Shown in pieces: positions 55,362 through 64,000 of a stretch of 64,000 nt of DNA. Below the pieces are notes generated by a model. It saw only the letters and a program-made list of their open reading frames with translations, was not told the origin of the DNA and did no database searches. Where the stretch lies: NCBI GenBank assembly GCA_019359355.1, contig JAHHHM010000026.1:43789-107788 (forward strand), read 5' to 3'. How positions within the stretch are numbered: the stretch's first letter is position 1; each line of letters starts with the position of its first letter. The DNA is from Microcoleus vaginatus WJT46-NPBG5. GTDB lineage: Bacteria; Cyanobacteriota; Cyanobacteriia; Cyanobacteriales; Oscillatoriaceae. A program made the position numbers and the translations under genes.

Positions 55362-56051
55362 ATGTCAGCACAATTATTACTGGTCGATGATGAGCCTGGA
55401 TTGCGTGAAGCAGTGCAAGCTTATCTAGAAGACAGTGGATTTAGTGTGAACGTAGCCAGTAATGCCAATCTCGGATGGGAACTGGTACAGCAGAAACGGC
55501 CCGATTTGGTGATTACGGACGTGATGATGCCCCAAGTCGATGGCTATCAGTTTCTCAAGCAATTGCGAGATGACCCTCGTTTTAAGGCGTTGCCGGTGGT
55601 GTTTTTAACTGCTAGAGGCATGACTTCTGACCGAATTCAAGGCTATCAAGCCGGCTGTGATGCCTATATTTCTAAGCCGTTTGACCCCGATGAATTGGTG
55701 GCAATTGTAGAAAATTTGCTGGAACGTCGAGAGGCATCGGCAAAGACTGGCGATGGTGAAACGCCTGATATTACTGAGCTTGCCAGTCAAATTGCTGAGA
55801 TTAAGTCTTTACTAACGGGTCGTAGTGGCATTACGCAAACACCGGCACCGATTAAAATTGACTTGACTCCCAGAGAGCAAAGTGTTTTGGATCTGGTTGC
55901 TCAAGGGTTGATGAATAAAGAGATTGCCCGCCGCTTGGAAACCAGTGTTCGCAATGTAGAAAAGTATGTTAGCCGGCTATTCAGCAAAACCGGCACTAAT
56001 AGCCGTACAGAATTAGTCCGCTACGCCTTGGAACACGGCTTAACAAAATAG
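55362..56051 (+). CDS. NarL/LuxR-type response regulator, Rre1/Ycf29-like
   Basis: This 229-residue two-domain regulator has a receiver domain at 1-125 with acidic pocket VDDEP and phosphorylated Asp in VITDVMMP (about 53), Thr in LTARG and Lys in SKPF. A linker follows, then a LuxR HTH at about 165-229 (LTPREQSVLDLVAQGLMNKEIARRL...VEKYVSRLFSKTGTNSRTELV). The LLLVDDEPGLREAVQAYLEDSGF start resembles the cyanobacterial/plastid Rre1-Ycf29 group, a stress-gene regulator in Synechocystis; assignment is from memory. No histidine kinase is adjacent. It is separated from hlyD by 71 bases and ends at a strong terminator, so it is probably independent of the graspetide cluster. Confidence 0.9.
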   Translation: MSAQLLLVDDEPGLREAVQAYLEDSGFSVNVASNANLGWELVQQKRPDLVITDVMMPQVDGYQFLKQLRDDPRFKALPVVFLTARGMTSDRIQGYQAGCDAYISKPFDPDELVAIVENLLERREASAKTGDGETPDITELASQIAEIKSLLTGRSGITQTPAPIKIDLTPREQSVLDLVAQGLMNKEIARRLETSVRNVEKYVSRLFSKTGTNSRTELVRYALEHGLTK

Positions 56052-56113
56052 CCGGTAAGCGTTGCCGGTGCTGGCAGCCCTATTTCAGCTAAAAATCTAT
56101 TTCTAACCCCCCA

Positions 56114-56164
56114 AACTCGACTTTTAAGCGAACTCTACCGCGATAAAAGTCGAGTTCTTTTTTT
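56114..56164 (+). terminator. Strong terminator after the response regulator
   Basis: AACTCGACTTTTA (56114-56126) pairs perfectly over 13 bases with TAAAAGTCGAGTT (56144-56156), followed by C and a run of seven Ts. It lies 62 bases past the stop codon. Confidence 0.92.
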
Positions 56165-56265
56165 AAGATAGTTTACGTTTCTTTAAAAGATTTTAATGTT
56201 TTGTTGAGTTGTAGGAAGTTCTGTTATTGTTATGAGAACCTCAGTAAAAATACATAGACTAAAAT

Positions 56266-56373
56266 ATGAAAATCTCAAATACTCAGCTTAGTCAATCACT
56301 TTCAATGGGAGCTTTACTGATTTTGATGAGCGTTGCGGTGATTGGGCTGGTCGCCATGCAAAGCGGACTATAG
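56266..56373 (+). CDS. Putative 35-residue single-helix membrane protein
   Basis: ATG at 56266 encodes MKISNTQLSQSLSMGALLIL followed by MSVAVIGLVAMQSGL and a stop. A polar N-terminus precedes one continuous hydrophobic helix (about residues 14-33). The size and shape are those of small photosynthetic or stress membrane subunits in cyanobacteria, but I do not recognise it as a known Psb/Pet/Ndh subunit. The spacer context (after a terminator, long A/T-rich leader) fits an independent small gene. A chance ORF cannot be excluded. Confidence 0.4.
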   Translation: MKISNTQLSQSLSMGALLILMSVAVIGLVAMQSGL

Positions 56374-56888
56374 CTCAGAACCTTTCACGATAATAATTTT
56401 GTTTAATTGTCTCACAAGTCAACCGCGTCTCTAAACTTAACCAGATAGAGGCGCGAACTTTGTGGGTATCCCTCCTCTCTTCCTAAGACAAATATTTACA
56501 ATTTCTAAATTTAAAGCGATTTATAAAAATATCAAGATAAGTTTGAACTTATCGCTATTTGTTAAAGGAATAATGAGAAAGCCTGATTTTTAAACCGGCT
56601 TGTCGCATTTTCTTAAAAAAACGGTTCGATCCAGAAAATCTGCCAAAGTAAAGATACAAAACTTAATTATCTGAGCAAGAAAATTAAAAAAATTCATAAA
56701 CTTTTATGTTTAAATTCATATAAGGTGGGTTGCCGGCAGCTTAAACCAACCTTCAGTTAGCGTTACCGGGGATAATCTCAATCAGGCGGACAGGCTGATT
56801 CATGCAATGTAAAGATTTGTTTGATTAGGGCACTGATTGCTAACTTCTGTGTTCAAGTCAGCAACCCAAATACATTTGGAGGACATTG
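56374..56888. other. Intergenic region, 515 bases
   Basis: It is A/T-rich and no gene is seen. Short inverted segments occur (for example AACCGGCTTGTCG near 56596), but no strong terminator. It ends in a very good ribosome site, GGAGG at 56878-56882, for the next gene, so the promoter of that gene should lie here. Confidence 0.5.
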
Positions 56889-57269
56889 ATGATACGCCTT
56901 TGCCAAGGATTTATAGCTGCCGGCCTTTTATTTGCACTTGCCACTCCGTCTTTTGCAGCCAAGCAAGATAATCCGAATTTCGAGTTTCCAACTCCTGTCG
57001 ATAGTGTGCAACAGGAGAGCGCCGCACAGTTTAAAGAAGCCCTTCTGTCTCGTGAGATGTCAGAAGATGCAAGGGCGATTTTATCGGAAACTTCGCCAAG
57101 TGACATTCAGCGAACCGGCGAAGGAGTTTGTCAGCTAGTTTCTGACGGCATTGATAAGGAAACTTATCTGGCTGAGTTTTCGCCTGGAGAATCACCGGCT
57201 AAAGAAGCCGGTCGCCACATTTGGAACCAAGCACTCCAAACCCTTTGTTCGCCGGCAACGGGTCAATAA
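56889..57269 (+). CDS. Small secreted protein, unknown function
   Basis: This 126-residue protein has a clear Sec signal peptide: MIRLCQGFIAAGLLFALATP followed by SFAA, with cleavage after about residue 23. The mature part is acidic and helical (QFKEALLSREMSEDARAILSE). It contains two Cys (GEGVCQLVSDGI and QTLCSPATG), perhaps one disulfide in the periplasm or thylakoid lumen. The start at 56889 is fixed by GGAGG six bases upstream. The C-terminal part has the feel of DUF732-like secreted helical domains, but I cannot confirm a family. Confidence 0.8.
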   Translation: MIRLCQGFIAAGLLFALATPSFAAKQDNPNFEFPTPVDSVQQESAAQFKEALLSREMSEDARAILSETSPSDIQRTGEGVCQLVSDGIDKETYLAEFSPGESPAKEAGRHIWNQALQTLCSPATGQ

Positions 57270-57693
57270 TCTTAAACTACGGTTGAAAACTTATTATTAA
57301 CGATGCTGGAGAGCTACAGGCAGCAAAGCAGGAAAGCATCAAATGATAGGAATTATCTAATGCCAGAAAGCAACTCTGCAAATATTAATAATACCTATCC
57401 AACCCGATTCAAGACCCAAAGATATTTGCCAAGTGCAATCTGCCAGCCTCTGCCACACCGACAGAGGTTTTTTAATTGCCCCATCATTAATCTTTTGCCG
57501 ACACCAGATGAGACAATGAACCTAGATGGGGGAAAACCCGCGTGCCATTTTACTTGAAAATTGCAAGATTGACCAACGCGCTAAATGCTGATTGGCTGGG
57601 GTGCGGGTCAATCAAAAATTAACAATTAAAAATCAAAAATGGTCTAACACGAACCCCAGCAAGGAAAGGCACAGCATAAAGGCAACCGCTGAC
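57270..57693. other. Intergenic region, 424 bases, holding a terminator
   Basis: A terminator is at 57447-57473 (listed). A frame at 57303-57557 is open, but its composition is not protein-like and it runs through the terminator, so I do not call it a gene. The last 100 bases lead into the CyanoP lipoprotein gene. Confidence 0.5.
57447..57473 (+). terminator. Terminator of the small secreted-protein gene
   Basis: CCTCTG (57447-57452) and CAGAGG (57462-57467) form a 6-bp stem with a 9-base loop, directly followed by six Ts (57468-57473). Confidence 0.8.
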
Positions 57694-58236
57694 ATGATCA
57701 AACGAATTGCAGCAATACTTCTCGTCATACTTACCGTAACCCTAAGCGGTTGCGTAGCTACCGCCACTGCCGGTTTAAAAGGCTATGTTGATACCACCGA
57801 TGGGTATAAGTTCCTCTATCCCAATGGTTGGGTGGAAACGAAAGTCAACAACGGCCCAGATGTTGTGTTTCGAGACTTGATTCAGGAAACCGAGAACGTC
57901 AGCGTCGTCATAAATCCAATGCCGGCTAATAAAACCCTAGCTGATTTAGGAACGCCTAGCGAAGTGGGTTACAAACTCTCCAAAAGCAGCCTTGGCCCTC
58001 CCAACTCAGGACGCGAAGCAGAATTAGTCAATGCTGAGCAGAAGCAGGTCGGCGACAAGAGTTACTATATATTGGAACATACGATTAAACTGCCCACTCA
58101 ACAACGGCACAATCTAGCCAGTGTCGCCATCGGTCGGGGTAAACTCTACACCTTAAGTGCTTCAGCCACAGAAGAACGCTGGCCAAAAGTGCAGCAGTTG
58201 TTTGAGCAAGTCGTCAATTCTTTCTCTCTTGATTAG
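57694..58236 (+). CDS. PsbP-family lipoprotein (CyanoP-like)
   Basis: This 180-residue thylakoid-lumen lipoprotein is related to PsbP of photosystem II. The preferred ATG at 57694 gives MIKRIAAILLVILTVTLSGC, a lipoprotein signal whose Cys20 would be acylated. The frame extends upstream to 57592, but that part is not signal-like. The mature domain shows KGYVDTTDGYKFLYPNGWVE and VFRDLIQETENVSVVINPM, the usual PsbP core, ending in RWPKVQQLFEQVVNSFSLD. CyanoP helps assemble photosystem II in Synechocystis; that role is from the family. Confidence 0.9.
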   Translation: MIKRIAAILLVILTVTLSGCVATATAGLKGYVDTTDGYKFLYPNGWVETKVNNGPDVVFRDLIQETENVSVVINPMPANKTLADLGTPSEVGYKLSKSSLGPPNSGREAELVNAEQKQVGDKSYYILEHTIKLPTQQRHNLASVAIGRGKLYTLSASATEERWPKVQQLFEQVVNSFSLD

Positions 58237-58390
58237 ATGTCAGTGTTCAGCATTCAGTGGTCATCACAACCGGCAGGGAATTTGTATGGGTGGGTTGAAT
58301 AAACCCGCTCTTGCGATATCGGCAAACAGCCTACTGCCGGCTAAGCAAAAGCGCCCCGAATAACTAGACAAATCACCCCCTTCTATTCTT

Positions 58391-59044
58391 ATGGGACTGC
58401 CTTTACTGTTACTCGCCTCTGCATCCCCTGCGCGACGCCGATTACTGCAAAGCGCCGGCATCCCTCCCATTGTCTGCCCTAGCGATATTGATGAGTCGCA
58501 AATTCAAACCACCAACCCAGCCGAATTGGTGCAAACCCTCGCCAAACTGAAAGCTGAACACATTGCAGAACGCTTAAAAGTCGGGGATTTGCCGGCACAT
58601 ACCTTGGAAGGGGCACCCAGTTTTGCGTCCTGGTTGATTTTGGGGTGCGATTCGGTTTTGTGGCTAAAGGGTGAAATTCACGGCAAGCCGGCTGACCCAG
58701 CAGAAGCGATCGCACGCTGGCAGCAAATGCGCGGATCGGTTGGCGAACTCTACACCGGCCATACCTTAATTGATCTCGCTCAAGGAAAAACACTCGTGCG
58801 CTGCCAGATCACGCGAGTTCATTTTGCCAATGTTAGCGATAGCGAAATAAAAGCTTATGTCGCCACTGGCGAACCGCTGAAATGTGCCGGTTGCTTCGCC
58901 CTCGAAGGCAAAGGCGGTCTGTTTGTCGAAAAACTTGAAGGTTGCCACACCAACGTCATCGGCCTGAGTTTACCACTGCTGCGGCACATGATCAGTGAAC
59001 TGGGATATGATGTGACCCAATTTTGGCAACCCCAACAAGCTTAA
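58391..59044 (+). CDS. maf: Maf-family nucleotide pyrophosphatase
   Basis: This 217-residue house-cleaning pyrophosphatase acts on non-standard or modified nucleoside triphosphates. It has the N-terminal Maf signature [18 protein letters not shown], the phosphate/metal residues in CPSDIDES and in [13 protein letters not shown], and the C-terminal [26 protein letters not shown]. The 3' end of this gene (58911-59044) occurs again, decayed, at 61372 and 63762 next to the RTX genes. Confidence 0.93.
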   Translation: MGLPLLLLASASPARRRLLQSAGIPPIVCPSDIDESQIQTTNPAELVQTLAKLKAEHIAERLKVGDLPAHTLEGAPSFASWLILGCDSVLWLKGEIHGKPADPAEAIARWQQMRGSVGELYTGHTLIDLAQGKTLVRCQITRVHFANVSDSEIKAYVATGEPLKCAGCFALEGKGGLFVEKLEGCHTNVIGLSLPLLRHMISELGYDVTQFWQPQQA

Positions 59045-59049
59045 ATGGT

Positions 59050-59070
59050 GGGTAGTGCCGGCAGCTACCC
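59050..59070. terminator. Hairpin between maf and the first RTX gene
   Basis: GGGTAG (59050-59055) pairs with CTACCC (59065-59070) around TGCCGGCAG. It lies just between the convergent maf and RTX stops and has no T-run, so it is at best a weak bidirectional stop. Confidence 0.4.
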
Positions 59071-59081
59071 GCGAGATCAAG

Positions 59082-61334
59082 CTAGCTAAAGAAGAACTGC
59101 GCTGTGTTCTCAGAGGCTATATTTTCAGCAATATTGCCGGCATTGAAACCCGTGCTTCCCACCAAAGTCAGCAGCAACTGTCCACTGCCAAAGCCACTAT
59201 TACCAGAAATGCCATCGCCTAAACGTAATTGTGTGCCGCTGCCACTCTTAACCACATCAACAGCAGCAATGTCAGTAAATGCAATCGCATCACCCCCAAC
59301 ACCCCGAACAAATTGGTTAACTGTATCACTGCCATCACCGGCAGCATAAACAACAGTGTCAGTAACGTGATCGCTACCGAGCGTGAGCACATCATTGCCC
59401 GGTCCCCCGCTAAACCAGTCACGACCATTACCCCCAATTAAATTGTCATTGCCGGCACCCCCAATTAGAGTATCGTTGCCATCACGACCATTGAGGACGT
59501 TGCTTGCTGCATTGCCAGTGATTATATTGTCAACCGTGTTGCCAGTGCCGTTAATCGTGGCAGTGCCCTTGAGGGTCAGGTTTTCCAGGTTCGTTCCCAG
59601 GGCAAAGCTGACGCTTGACTCGACAGTATCATTGCCGGCATCCAAGTTTTCTTTGAGAATTTCGTTGGCATTTTCAACGATGTAGAGATCGTCTCCAAAA
59701 CCGCCACTGAGGCTATCGAGTCCAGAGCCACCAGTCAGTGTGTCGTTGCCATCCCCAGCATTGATAGTGTCATTGCCGGCTCCTCCGAGGACAGTGTCAT
59801 TGCCATAGAGACCGTCGCTATAAAGCAAGTCATGGCCCTCTCCACCGTCAAGCAAGTTACCGCCATTGCTCCGGAGGGTATCATCGCCGGCTCCTCCATA
59901 GAGCCTGCTTTCGTATCCCCCGGCGACCAGCGAGTCATTGCCATTCTCGCCCTCTAGGTAGTCATTATTGAAACCTCCGAGGATCGTGTCATTGCCTTCC
60001 TCACCGAAGCCGGCAATACTGCCGTAGCCATACTGACTTTCGAGCCAGTCATTGCCATTGCCGCCACTAAGGAAGCCACCACCAATGGTTATAATCAGCC
60101 GGTCGTCACCGTCTTCGCCATACATATCATGAGAACCTTCTCCGCCAGAGAGGGTGTCGTTGCCCTCGCCGCCATAAATGGTGCCACTGCCATCCGCGTC
60201 TGCCAGGATGTCATTGCCGGCTCCGCCATTAAGGTCTTCGTAGGAGTCTCCCACCCCACCAATTAGGGTGTCGTTGCCAATACCGCCATCAAAGTAGTTG
60301 TTGCCGTCTGAGGCGTATAGCGAGTCATTCCCTTCCCCGCCAATGACGGTAGCGTTACCAAAGCCATCGCCGGCAAATACAGTGTCATCATCGGCTCCGG
60401 CATCAATAAAGTCATCACCCTCCCCACCATCGATAAAGTCATTGCCTTTCCCGCCGTCTATGAAGTCATCGGCTCGCCCGCCATCAAGAAAGTCATTGCC
60501 TTCCTCACCAAAAAGCGTGTCACTGCCAGGCGTATCCTCCGAGTAGTAATTACCCATGATTGAGTCGTTGCCTTCCCCGCCTAGGAGTGAGTCATCGCCA
60601 CTTCCTCCTTTAACAGTGTCATGGCCGGCTCCCCCAGCTGCGGTTATCGAATCGGGTCCAGAACCTAGGATCAAGTCATTGCCGTTGCCCCCATCGCCTT
60701 TACCGCCATAGTAGAGGCTCATCACGTCATCGCCATCTTCTCCATAACTAATTCCGCTGCTTTCGTATAACACACAAGTATCGTTGCCGGCTCCGCCATA
60801 CATTTGCCCACTACCGAGAACCCCTAGTAACGAGTCATGGCCATCCCCGCCATAAAATAAGTAACTTCCGTAGCTTGACGAGTTGTAGAGGGTATCGTTG
60901 CCTTCGCCACCGATTAGGGTCCCCACGGTTGCGCTAAGATAATCATCCCCGGTGCCACCATCTGCAAAGGTCGTGCCATAGTACCTACCCTCTAGGGTGT
61001 CATTCCCCTCCTTTCCGTACAGGTATACATTTCCATAATCACTGGAATTAACACCTATTAAGTCGTTGCCACCGCCGCCATCTAGGGTGTCATCGCCGAT
61101 AAAGCCGCCATCTAGGGTGTCATCGCCTTCCCCGCCATCGAGAAAGTCATTGCCGGTTCCCCCTATCAGACTGTCATTGCCGGCTCCCCCTTCAATATAG
61201 TTATTGCCGCTTTCGCCAAAGATATTACCGTTTACCCCATCTAGGGTGTCATTGCCGGCGTATCCAAATAGAGAATCCTCTTCATCTCCACCGACAAGGT
61301 AGTCATTACCCGGAGTACCTGTGTAAACTGCCAT
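59082..61334 (-). CDS. RTX-repeat calcium-binding protein (hemolysin-type), copy 1
   Basis: This roughly 750-residue protein is built almost wholly of nonapeptide repeats GGxGxDxLx (for example [24 protein letters not shown] runs) that fold into a calcium-filled beta roll. The C-terminal about 130 residues are a conserved non-repeat tail (YIVENANEILKENL... [22 protein letters not shown]). No N-terminal signal peptide is seen; such proteins usually leave by type I secretion with a C-terminal signal, although no dedicated transporter is adjacent. I chose [16 protein letters not shown] at 61334, with a GAGG site. The longer frame to 61457 runs antisense through a maf fragment and is artefactual. 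No enzymatic domain is present. Confidence 0.9.
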   Translation of the reverse strand: MAVYTGTPGNDYLVGGDEEDSLFGYAGNDTLDGVNGNIFGESGNNYIEGGAGNDSLIGGTGNDFLDGGEGDDTLDGGFIGDDTLDGGGGNDLIGVNSSDYGNVYLYGKEGNDTLEGRYYGTTFADGGTGDDYLSATVGTLIGGEGNDTLYNSSSYGSYLFYGGDGHDSLLGVLGSGQMYGGAGNDTCVLYESSGISYGEDGDDVMSLYYGGKGDGGNGNDLILGSGPDSITAAGGAGHDTVKGGSGDDSLLGGEGNDSIMGNYYSEDTPGSDTLFGEEGNDFLDGGRADDFIDGGKGNDFIDGGEGDDFIDAGADDDTVFAGDGFGNATVIGGEGNDSLYASDGNNYFDGGIGNDTLIGGVGDSYEDLNGGAGNDILADADGSGTIYGGEGNDTLSGGEGSHDMYGEDGDDRLIITIGGGFLSGGNGNDWLESQYGYGSIAGFGEEGNDTILGGFNNDYLEGENGNDSLVAGGYESRLYGGAGDDTLRSNGGNLLDGGEGHDLLYSDGLYGNDTVLGGAGNDTINAGDGNDTLTGGSGLDSLSGGFGDDLYIVENANEILKENLDAGNDTVESSVSFALGTNLENLTLKGTATINGTGNTVDNIITGNAASNVLNGRDGNDTLIGGAGNDNLIGGNGRDWFSGGPGNDVLTLGSDHVTDTVVYAAGDGSDTVNQFVRGVGGDAIAFTDIAAVDVVKSGSGTQLRLGDGISGNSGFGSGQLLLTLVGSTGFNAGNIAENIASENTAQFFFS

Positions 61335-61371
61335 CTTTTCCTCTTTTTTTCTTAATAATTCGCACTTTTTC

Positions 61372-61503
61372 AAGGCGCTCTTGTTGTCGAAAAACTTGAA
61401 GGTTGCCACACCCATTTCATCGGCAGTTTGCCTCTGCTGCGGCACATGATTGCTCAAATTGGATATGACGTGACAGATATTTTGGCAACCCCAACCAGCC
61501 TAA
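61372..61503 (+). pseudogene. Decayed copy of the maf 3' end
   Basis: The sequence follows maf codons for [20 protein letters not shown] and [13 protein letters not shown] in the maf direction. One codon is missing and the last residues differ (LATPTS for WQPQQA, with the maf stop bypassed). There is no start, so it is not a gene. It lies just upstream of RTX copy 1, marking a duplication junction. Confidence 0.85.
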
Positions 61504-61546
61504 ATGGCGGGTCGCGCCGGCATCAGCAACAACCCGCCTGCTTAAA

Positions 61547-63724
61547 TTAGCTAAACAAGAACTGCGCTGTGTTCTCAGATGCGACATTCTCACCCATATT
61601 GCCGGCATTGAAACCTGTGCTTCCCACCAAAGTCAGCAGCAACTGTCCACTGCCAAAGCCACTATTACCAGAAATGCCATCGGCTAAACGTAATTGTGTG
61701 CCGCTGCCACTCTTAACCACATCAACAGCAGCAATGTCAGTAAATGCAATCGCATCCCCCCCAACACCCCGAAGAAATTGATTGACCGTATCACTGCCAT
61801 CCCCGGCAGCATAAACAATGGTGTCAGTGACGTTATCGCTACCGAGTGTGAGCAAATCATTGCCCGTTCCCCCAATCAACCAGTCACTACCATTGCCCCC
61901 TATTAAATTGTCGTTGCCGGCAGCCCCAATGAGAGTATCGTTACCATCACGACCATTGAGAACGTTGCTTGCTGTATTGCCGGTGATCTTATTGCCCAGG
62001 GCGTTGCCGGTGCCGTTAATTGTGGCTGTGCCCGTTAGGGTGAGGTTTTCCACGTTAGCTCCCAAAGCAAAGCTGACGCTAGAATCGACGGTATCATTGC
62101 CGCCATACAAGTCTTCTTGGAGAATTTCGTTGGCGCTGTCAACGATGTAGAGATCGTTGCCAAAACCACCGCTGAGGCTGTCGAGTCCAGGGCCGCCAAT
62201 CAGTGTATCGTTGCTCTCCCCGCCCTCGATCATGTCATTTCCGGCTCCCCCCTGCAAATAATCGTTGCTATAGGAACCGATGAGAGTATCATTGCCGGTG
62301 CCCCCATCCATTTTGATCCAACCGTCATTCACCCAGGTAATGAGAGAGTCATTACCCTCACCACCGATAAGGGTATCATTGTCACCGCTTATACTACCGG
62401 AGCTAATAATCGTGTCATTGCCGGTGCCCCCATCCATGTATTCATCAGAGCTATATTTTGAAAAGCTGTCATAGATGATGTCATCACCCTCAGCGCCATA
62501 AATCCAGGCGGATCCTTGGTCGCTTGCTCTTAAAATGTCATTGCCGGCACCCCCATCAATAGTATCAGAGCCATCATATCCACCGTTGAGGGTATCATCG
62601 CCGTCCCCGCCTTCGAGCAAGTCATCGCCATAACCGCCGTTGAGAAAATCATTACCCTCTCCGCCTCGTAGGGTGTCAAGAGCAGAGAAATAATAACCCT
62701 CGCTTACGATATAGTCATTGCCTTCACCACCCTCAAGCAACTCAGAATTCAGACCTCCGATCAGCTTGTCGTTGCCGGCTCCTCCGAGGAGAGTGTCATT
62801 GCCATCATTATAAAAATTGCTATAAAGCAAGTCATTGCCCTCTCCCCCGTCCAGTAAGTTACCTCCATTGCTACCGAGGGTATCATTGCCGGCTCCGCCT
62901 AGGAGGGTGCTTTGGTATCCCCCACCTTCGAGCGAGTCATTGCCCTCCCCACCATCGAGGTAGCTCCTCTCCTGCTGGTCAATCAGCGTGTCATCGCCGG
63001 CTCCTCCGATGAGGGTATCATTGGTATCATTGCTCAAACCGATCCCACTAAACAGCCAGTCATTGCCATTGCCGCCATCTAAAGAGTCATTACTGAGACC
63101 GCCGAGCATTGTGTCATTGCCCTCACCACCCAAGCCGGTAATACTGCTACCATAACTACCATAATCGTTTTCGATCCAGTCATTGCCATTGCCGCCATCA
63201 AGGAAGCCACCATGTCCGCCGCTAAGGAGAGTGTCGTTGTCGGCACCCCCGAAAATGGTGTCAGCGCCCCCGCCCCAACCATCTGCACCCTGGAGAAAGT
63301 CATCCCCATCCCCGCCATCAAGGAAGCTATTCGCGTTCCTAGCCAAAACTGTGTCATTGCCCTCTCCACCTAAGACGGTAAGAGTGCCGAAGCCAGACTC
63401 CATTTCAATCCAGTCATTGCCATTCCCGCCATTAATGAAGGCACTAGCATAGTTTAAAAGCAGCCGATCATCACCGTCTTCGCCATACATCTCGTAATAA
63501 CCTTCTCCGGCATAGAAGGTGTCATTGCCGGTGCCGCCATAGAAGGTGCCACTGTTGCCATCTGGATCTGCCAGGATATCGTTGCCTTCGCCGCCATTAA
63601 GGTAGTTGGAAGAGCTTATACCTGCACCCATTAGGGTGTCATCGCCGGCATATCCAAATAGAGAATCATCTTCCTCTCCACCGACAAGGTAGTCATTACC
63701 CACAGTACCTGTGTAAACTGCCAT
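61547..63724 (-). CDS. RTX-repeat calcium-binding protein (hemolysin-type), copy 2
   Basis: This 725-residue paralogue of the 59082 gene has the same start [16 protein letters not shown], the same repeat architecture and a nearly identical C-terminal about 180 residues ([20 protein letters not shown]... NTAQFLFS). The repeat blocks differ in number and linker, for example a [11 protein letters not shown] block. The upstream leader (CTTAATAATTCGCACTTTTT) is also shared. The gene arose from, or gave rise to, copy 1 by tandem duplication. It is probably secreted and cell-surface or biofilm-related by family, but this is unproven. Confidence 0.9.
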   Translation of the reverse strand: MAVYTGTVGNDYLVGGEEDDSLFGYAGDDTLMGAGISSSNYLNGGEGNDILADPDGNSGTFYGGTGNDTFYAGEGYYEMYGEDGDDRLLLNYASAFINGGNGNDWIEMESGFGTLTVLGGEGNDTVLARNANSFLDGGDGDDFLQGADGWGGGADTIFGGADNDTLLSGGHGGFLDGGNGNDWIENDYGSYGSSITGLGGEGNDTMLGGLSNDSLDGGNGNDWLFSGIGLSNDTNDTLIGGAGDDTLIDQQERSYLDGGEGNDSLEGGGYQSTLLGGAGNDTLGSNGGNLLDGGEGNDLLYSNFYNDGNDTLLGGAGNDKLIGGLNSELLEGGEGNDYIVSEGYYFSALDTLRGGEGNDFLNGGYGDDLLEGGDGDDTLNGGYDGSDTIDGGAGNDILRASDQGSAWIYGAEGDDIIYDSFSKYSSDEYMDGGTGNDTIISSGSISGDNDTLIGGEGNDSLITWVNDGWIKMDGGTGNDTLIGSYSNDYLQGGAGNDMIEGGESNDTLIGGPGLDSLSGGFGNDLYIVDSANEILQEDLYGGNDTVDSSVSFALGANVENLTLTGTATINGTGNALGNKITGNTASNVLNGRDGNDTLIGAAGNDNLIGGNGSDWLIGGTGNDLLTLGSDNVTDTIVYAAGDGSDTVNQFLRGVGGDAIAFTDIAAVDVVKSGSGTQLRLADGISGNSGFGSGQLLLTLVGSTGFNAGNMGENVASENTAQFLFS

Positions 63725-63761
63725 AGTTTCCTCTTATTTTCTTAATAATTCGCACTTTTTC

Positions 63762-63872
63762 AAGGCGATTTTTTTGTCGATAAACTTGAAGGTTGCCGCA
63801 CCCATGTCATCGTCAGTTTGCCTCTGCTGCGGCAAATGATTGCTCAATTTGCATATGACGTGACACAGTTTT
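63762..63872 (+). pseudogene. Second decayed copy of the maf 3' end, interrupted by an insertion sequence
   Basis: It reads VDKLEGCRTHVIVSLPLLRQ then MIAQFAYDVTQFW in the maf direction, then breaks off at GGGGCGTTGCTGA, the likely end of an IS1-like element. This copy keeps the TQFW of the true maf end that the 61372 copy has lost, so the two copies decayed separately. Confidence 0.82.
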
Positions 63873-64000
63873 GGGGCGTTGCTGAAAATGTAATGAACTA
63901 AGCTGGCAGGGGAACTGTTCGGTACTTTAAGTAGTGAAGCAGTAAACGCAGTGAACACTTCAGCATCTCGACAGACTTGGAATAGCACAGGGTCTTGCGG
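63873..64000 (-). mobile_element. End of an IS1-family-like insertion sequence (cut by the window edge)
   Basis: The sequence from 63873 begins GGGGCGTTGCTGA, which fits an IS terminal repeat. The minus strand then encodes the C-terminus of a transposase. It is inserted within the second maf tail copy. Only one end is visible, so target duplication cannot be checked here. Confidence 0.6.
63898..64000 (-). CDS. C-terminal fragment of an IS1-like transposase
   Basis: The minus strand from the edge encodes RKTLCYSKSVEMLKCSLRLL then LHYLKYRTVPLPA and a TAG stop (complement of 63898-63900). The RKTLCYSKSVEM-LRLLLHY pattern matches the C-terminus I remember for cyanobacterial IS1-family transposases (RKTLSFSK in classical IS1). 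The start and catalytic part lie outside the window. Confidence 0.65.
   Translation of the reverse strand, partial: RKTLCYSKSVEMLKCSLRLLLHYLKYRTVPLPA

Noticed and set aside
57303..57557. 84-codon ORF upstream of the CyanoP gene
   Set aside because: Runs through a clear terminator, lacks a ribosome site and has no protein-like pattern.
61335..61457. N-terminal 41-residue extension of RTX copy 1
   Set aside because: It is the antisense reading of the decayed maf tail; the MAVYTGT start with GAGG and identity to copy 2 fix the real start.
59104..62474. Plus-strand open frames opposite the RTX genes
   Set aside because: They mirror the low-complexity RTX codons, have no start context, and encode Pro/Ser-rich nonsense.
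59082..63724. Dense short repeats that could suggest a CRISPR-like or satellite array
   Set aside because: The repeats are the codons of GGxGxDxLx RTX units in two long minus-strand genes; spacing and sequence follow the protein, with no fixed repeat-spacer pattern.

Overview
The window looks like the chromosome of a filamentous cyanobacterium (Microcoleus/Coleofasciculus/Oscillatoriales-like; genus is inferred). The evidence is gene content: a CyanoP/PsbP-like lipoprotein, a PAP/fibrillin protein, a DUF3134 protein, an HstK-type Ser/Thr-His kinase, a microviridin-type graspetide cluster and cyanobacterial RTX-type proteins. A few HIP1 octamers (GCGATCGC) are present. GCCGGC palindromes are very frequent in genes and spacers alike.

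Layout. (1) 1-6.4 kb is an accessory block: a nuclease-like fragment, a VOC protein, an orphan C5 DNA methyltransferase, an XRE repressor/ImmA protease pair, and three small unknown genes reading away from it. The shared spacer carries three TTGA-N8-TCAA operators. (2) 7.0-17.4 kb holds two large orphan signalling kinases with closely related kinase cores (a CBS-domain histidine kinase and an HstK-type kinase), flanking a CbbY-like phosphatase and a Uma2-type protein. (3) 18.0-39.3 kb is a five-module NRPS-NRPS-PKS assembly line ending in a strong terminator. (4) 39.4-48.3 kb is mostly ordinary genome: a RecB-like nuclease, fibrillin, two glycosyltransferases, MraY and a Fic protein. An IS200/IS605-type TnpB element and a frameshifted small gene interrupt it. 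(5) 48.3-55.3 kb is a complete graspetide (microviridin-like) cluster: divergent C39-peptidase ABC exporter, triple-core precursor, two ATP-grasp ligases and an HlyD-type adaptor. (6) 55.4-64 kb holds an Rre1/Ycf29-like response regulator, small secreted proteins, CyanoP, Maf, and two tandem RTX-repeat genes separated by decayed copies of the maf 3' end. An IS1-like element is cut by the window edge.

The most unusual feature is in the NRPS genes. All four adenylation domains are interrupted at the same place, between core motifs A8 and A9. Two carry an ordinary or a PRMT-like methyltransferase. The other two carry a roughly 97-residue PilZ domain, the fold of many cyclic-di-GMP receptors. This would place a signalling-type domain inside the catalytic body of the Gly and Thr modules. 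The specificity codes read Pro (N-methylated?), Gly, Thr, Tyr/Phe (methylated), followed by one C-methylated malonate unit and a thioesterase. The PKS ketoreductase has His in place of its catalytic Tyr, so the last carbonyl may stay unreduced.

The second striking system is the graspetide precursor. It has a normal PFFARFLE leader and three complete TxKYPSDxED cores, made by MdnB- and MdnC-like ligases with no acetyltransferase in the cluster. No tRNA, rRNA or CRISPR array was recognised by eye.
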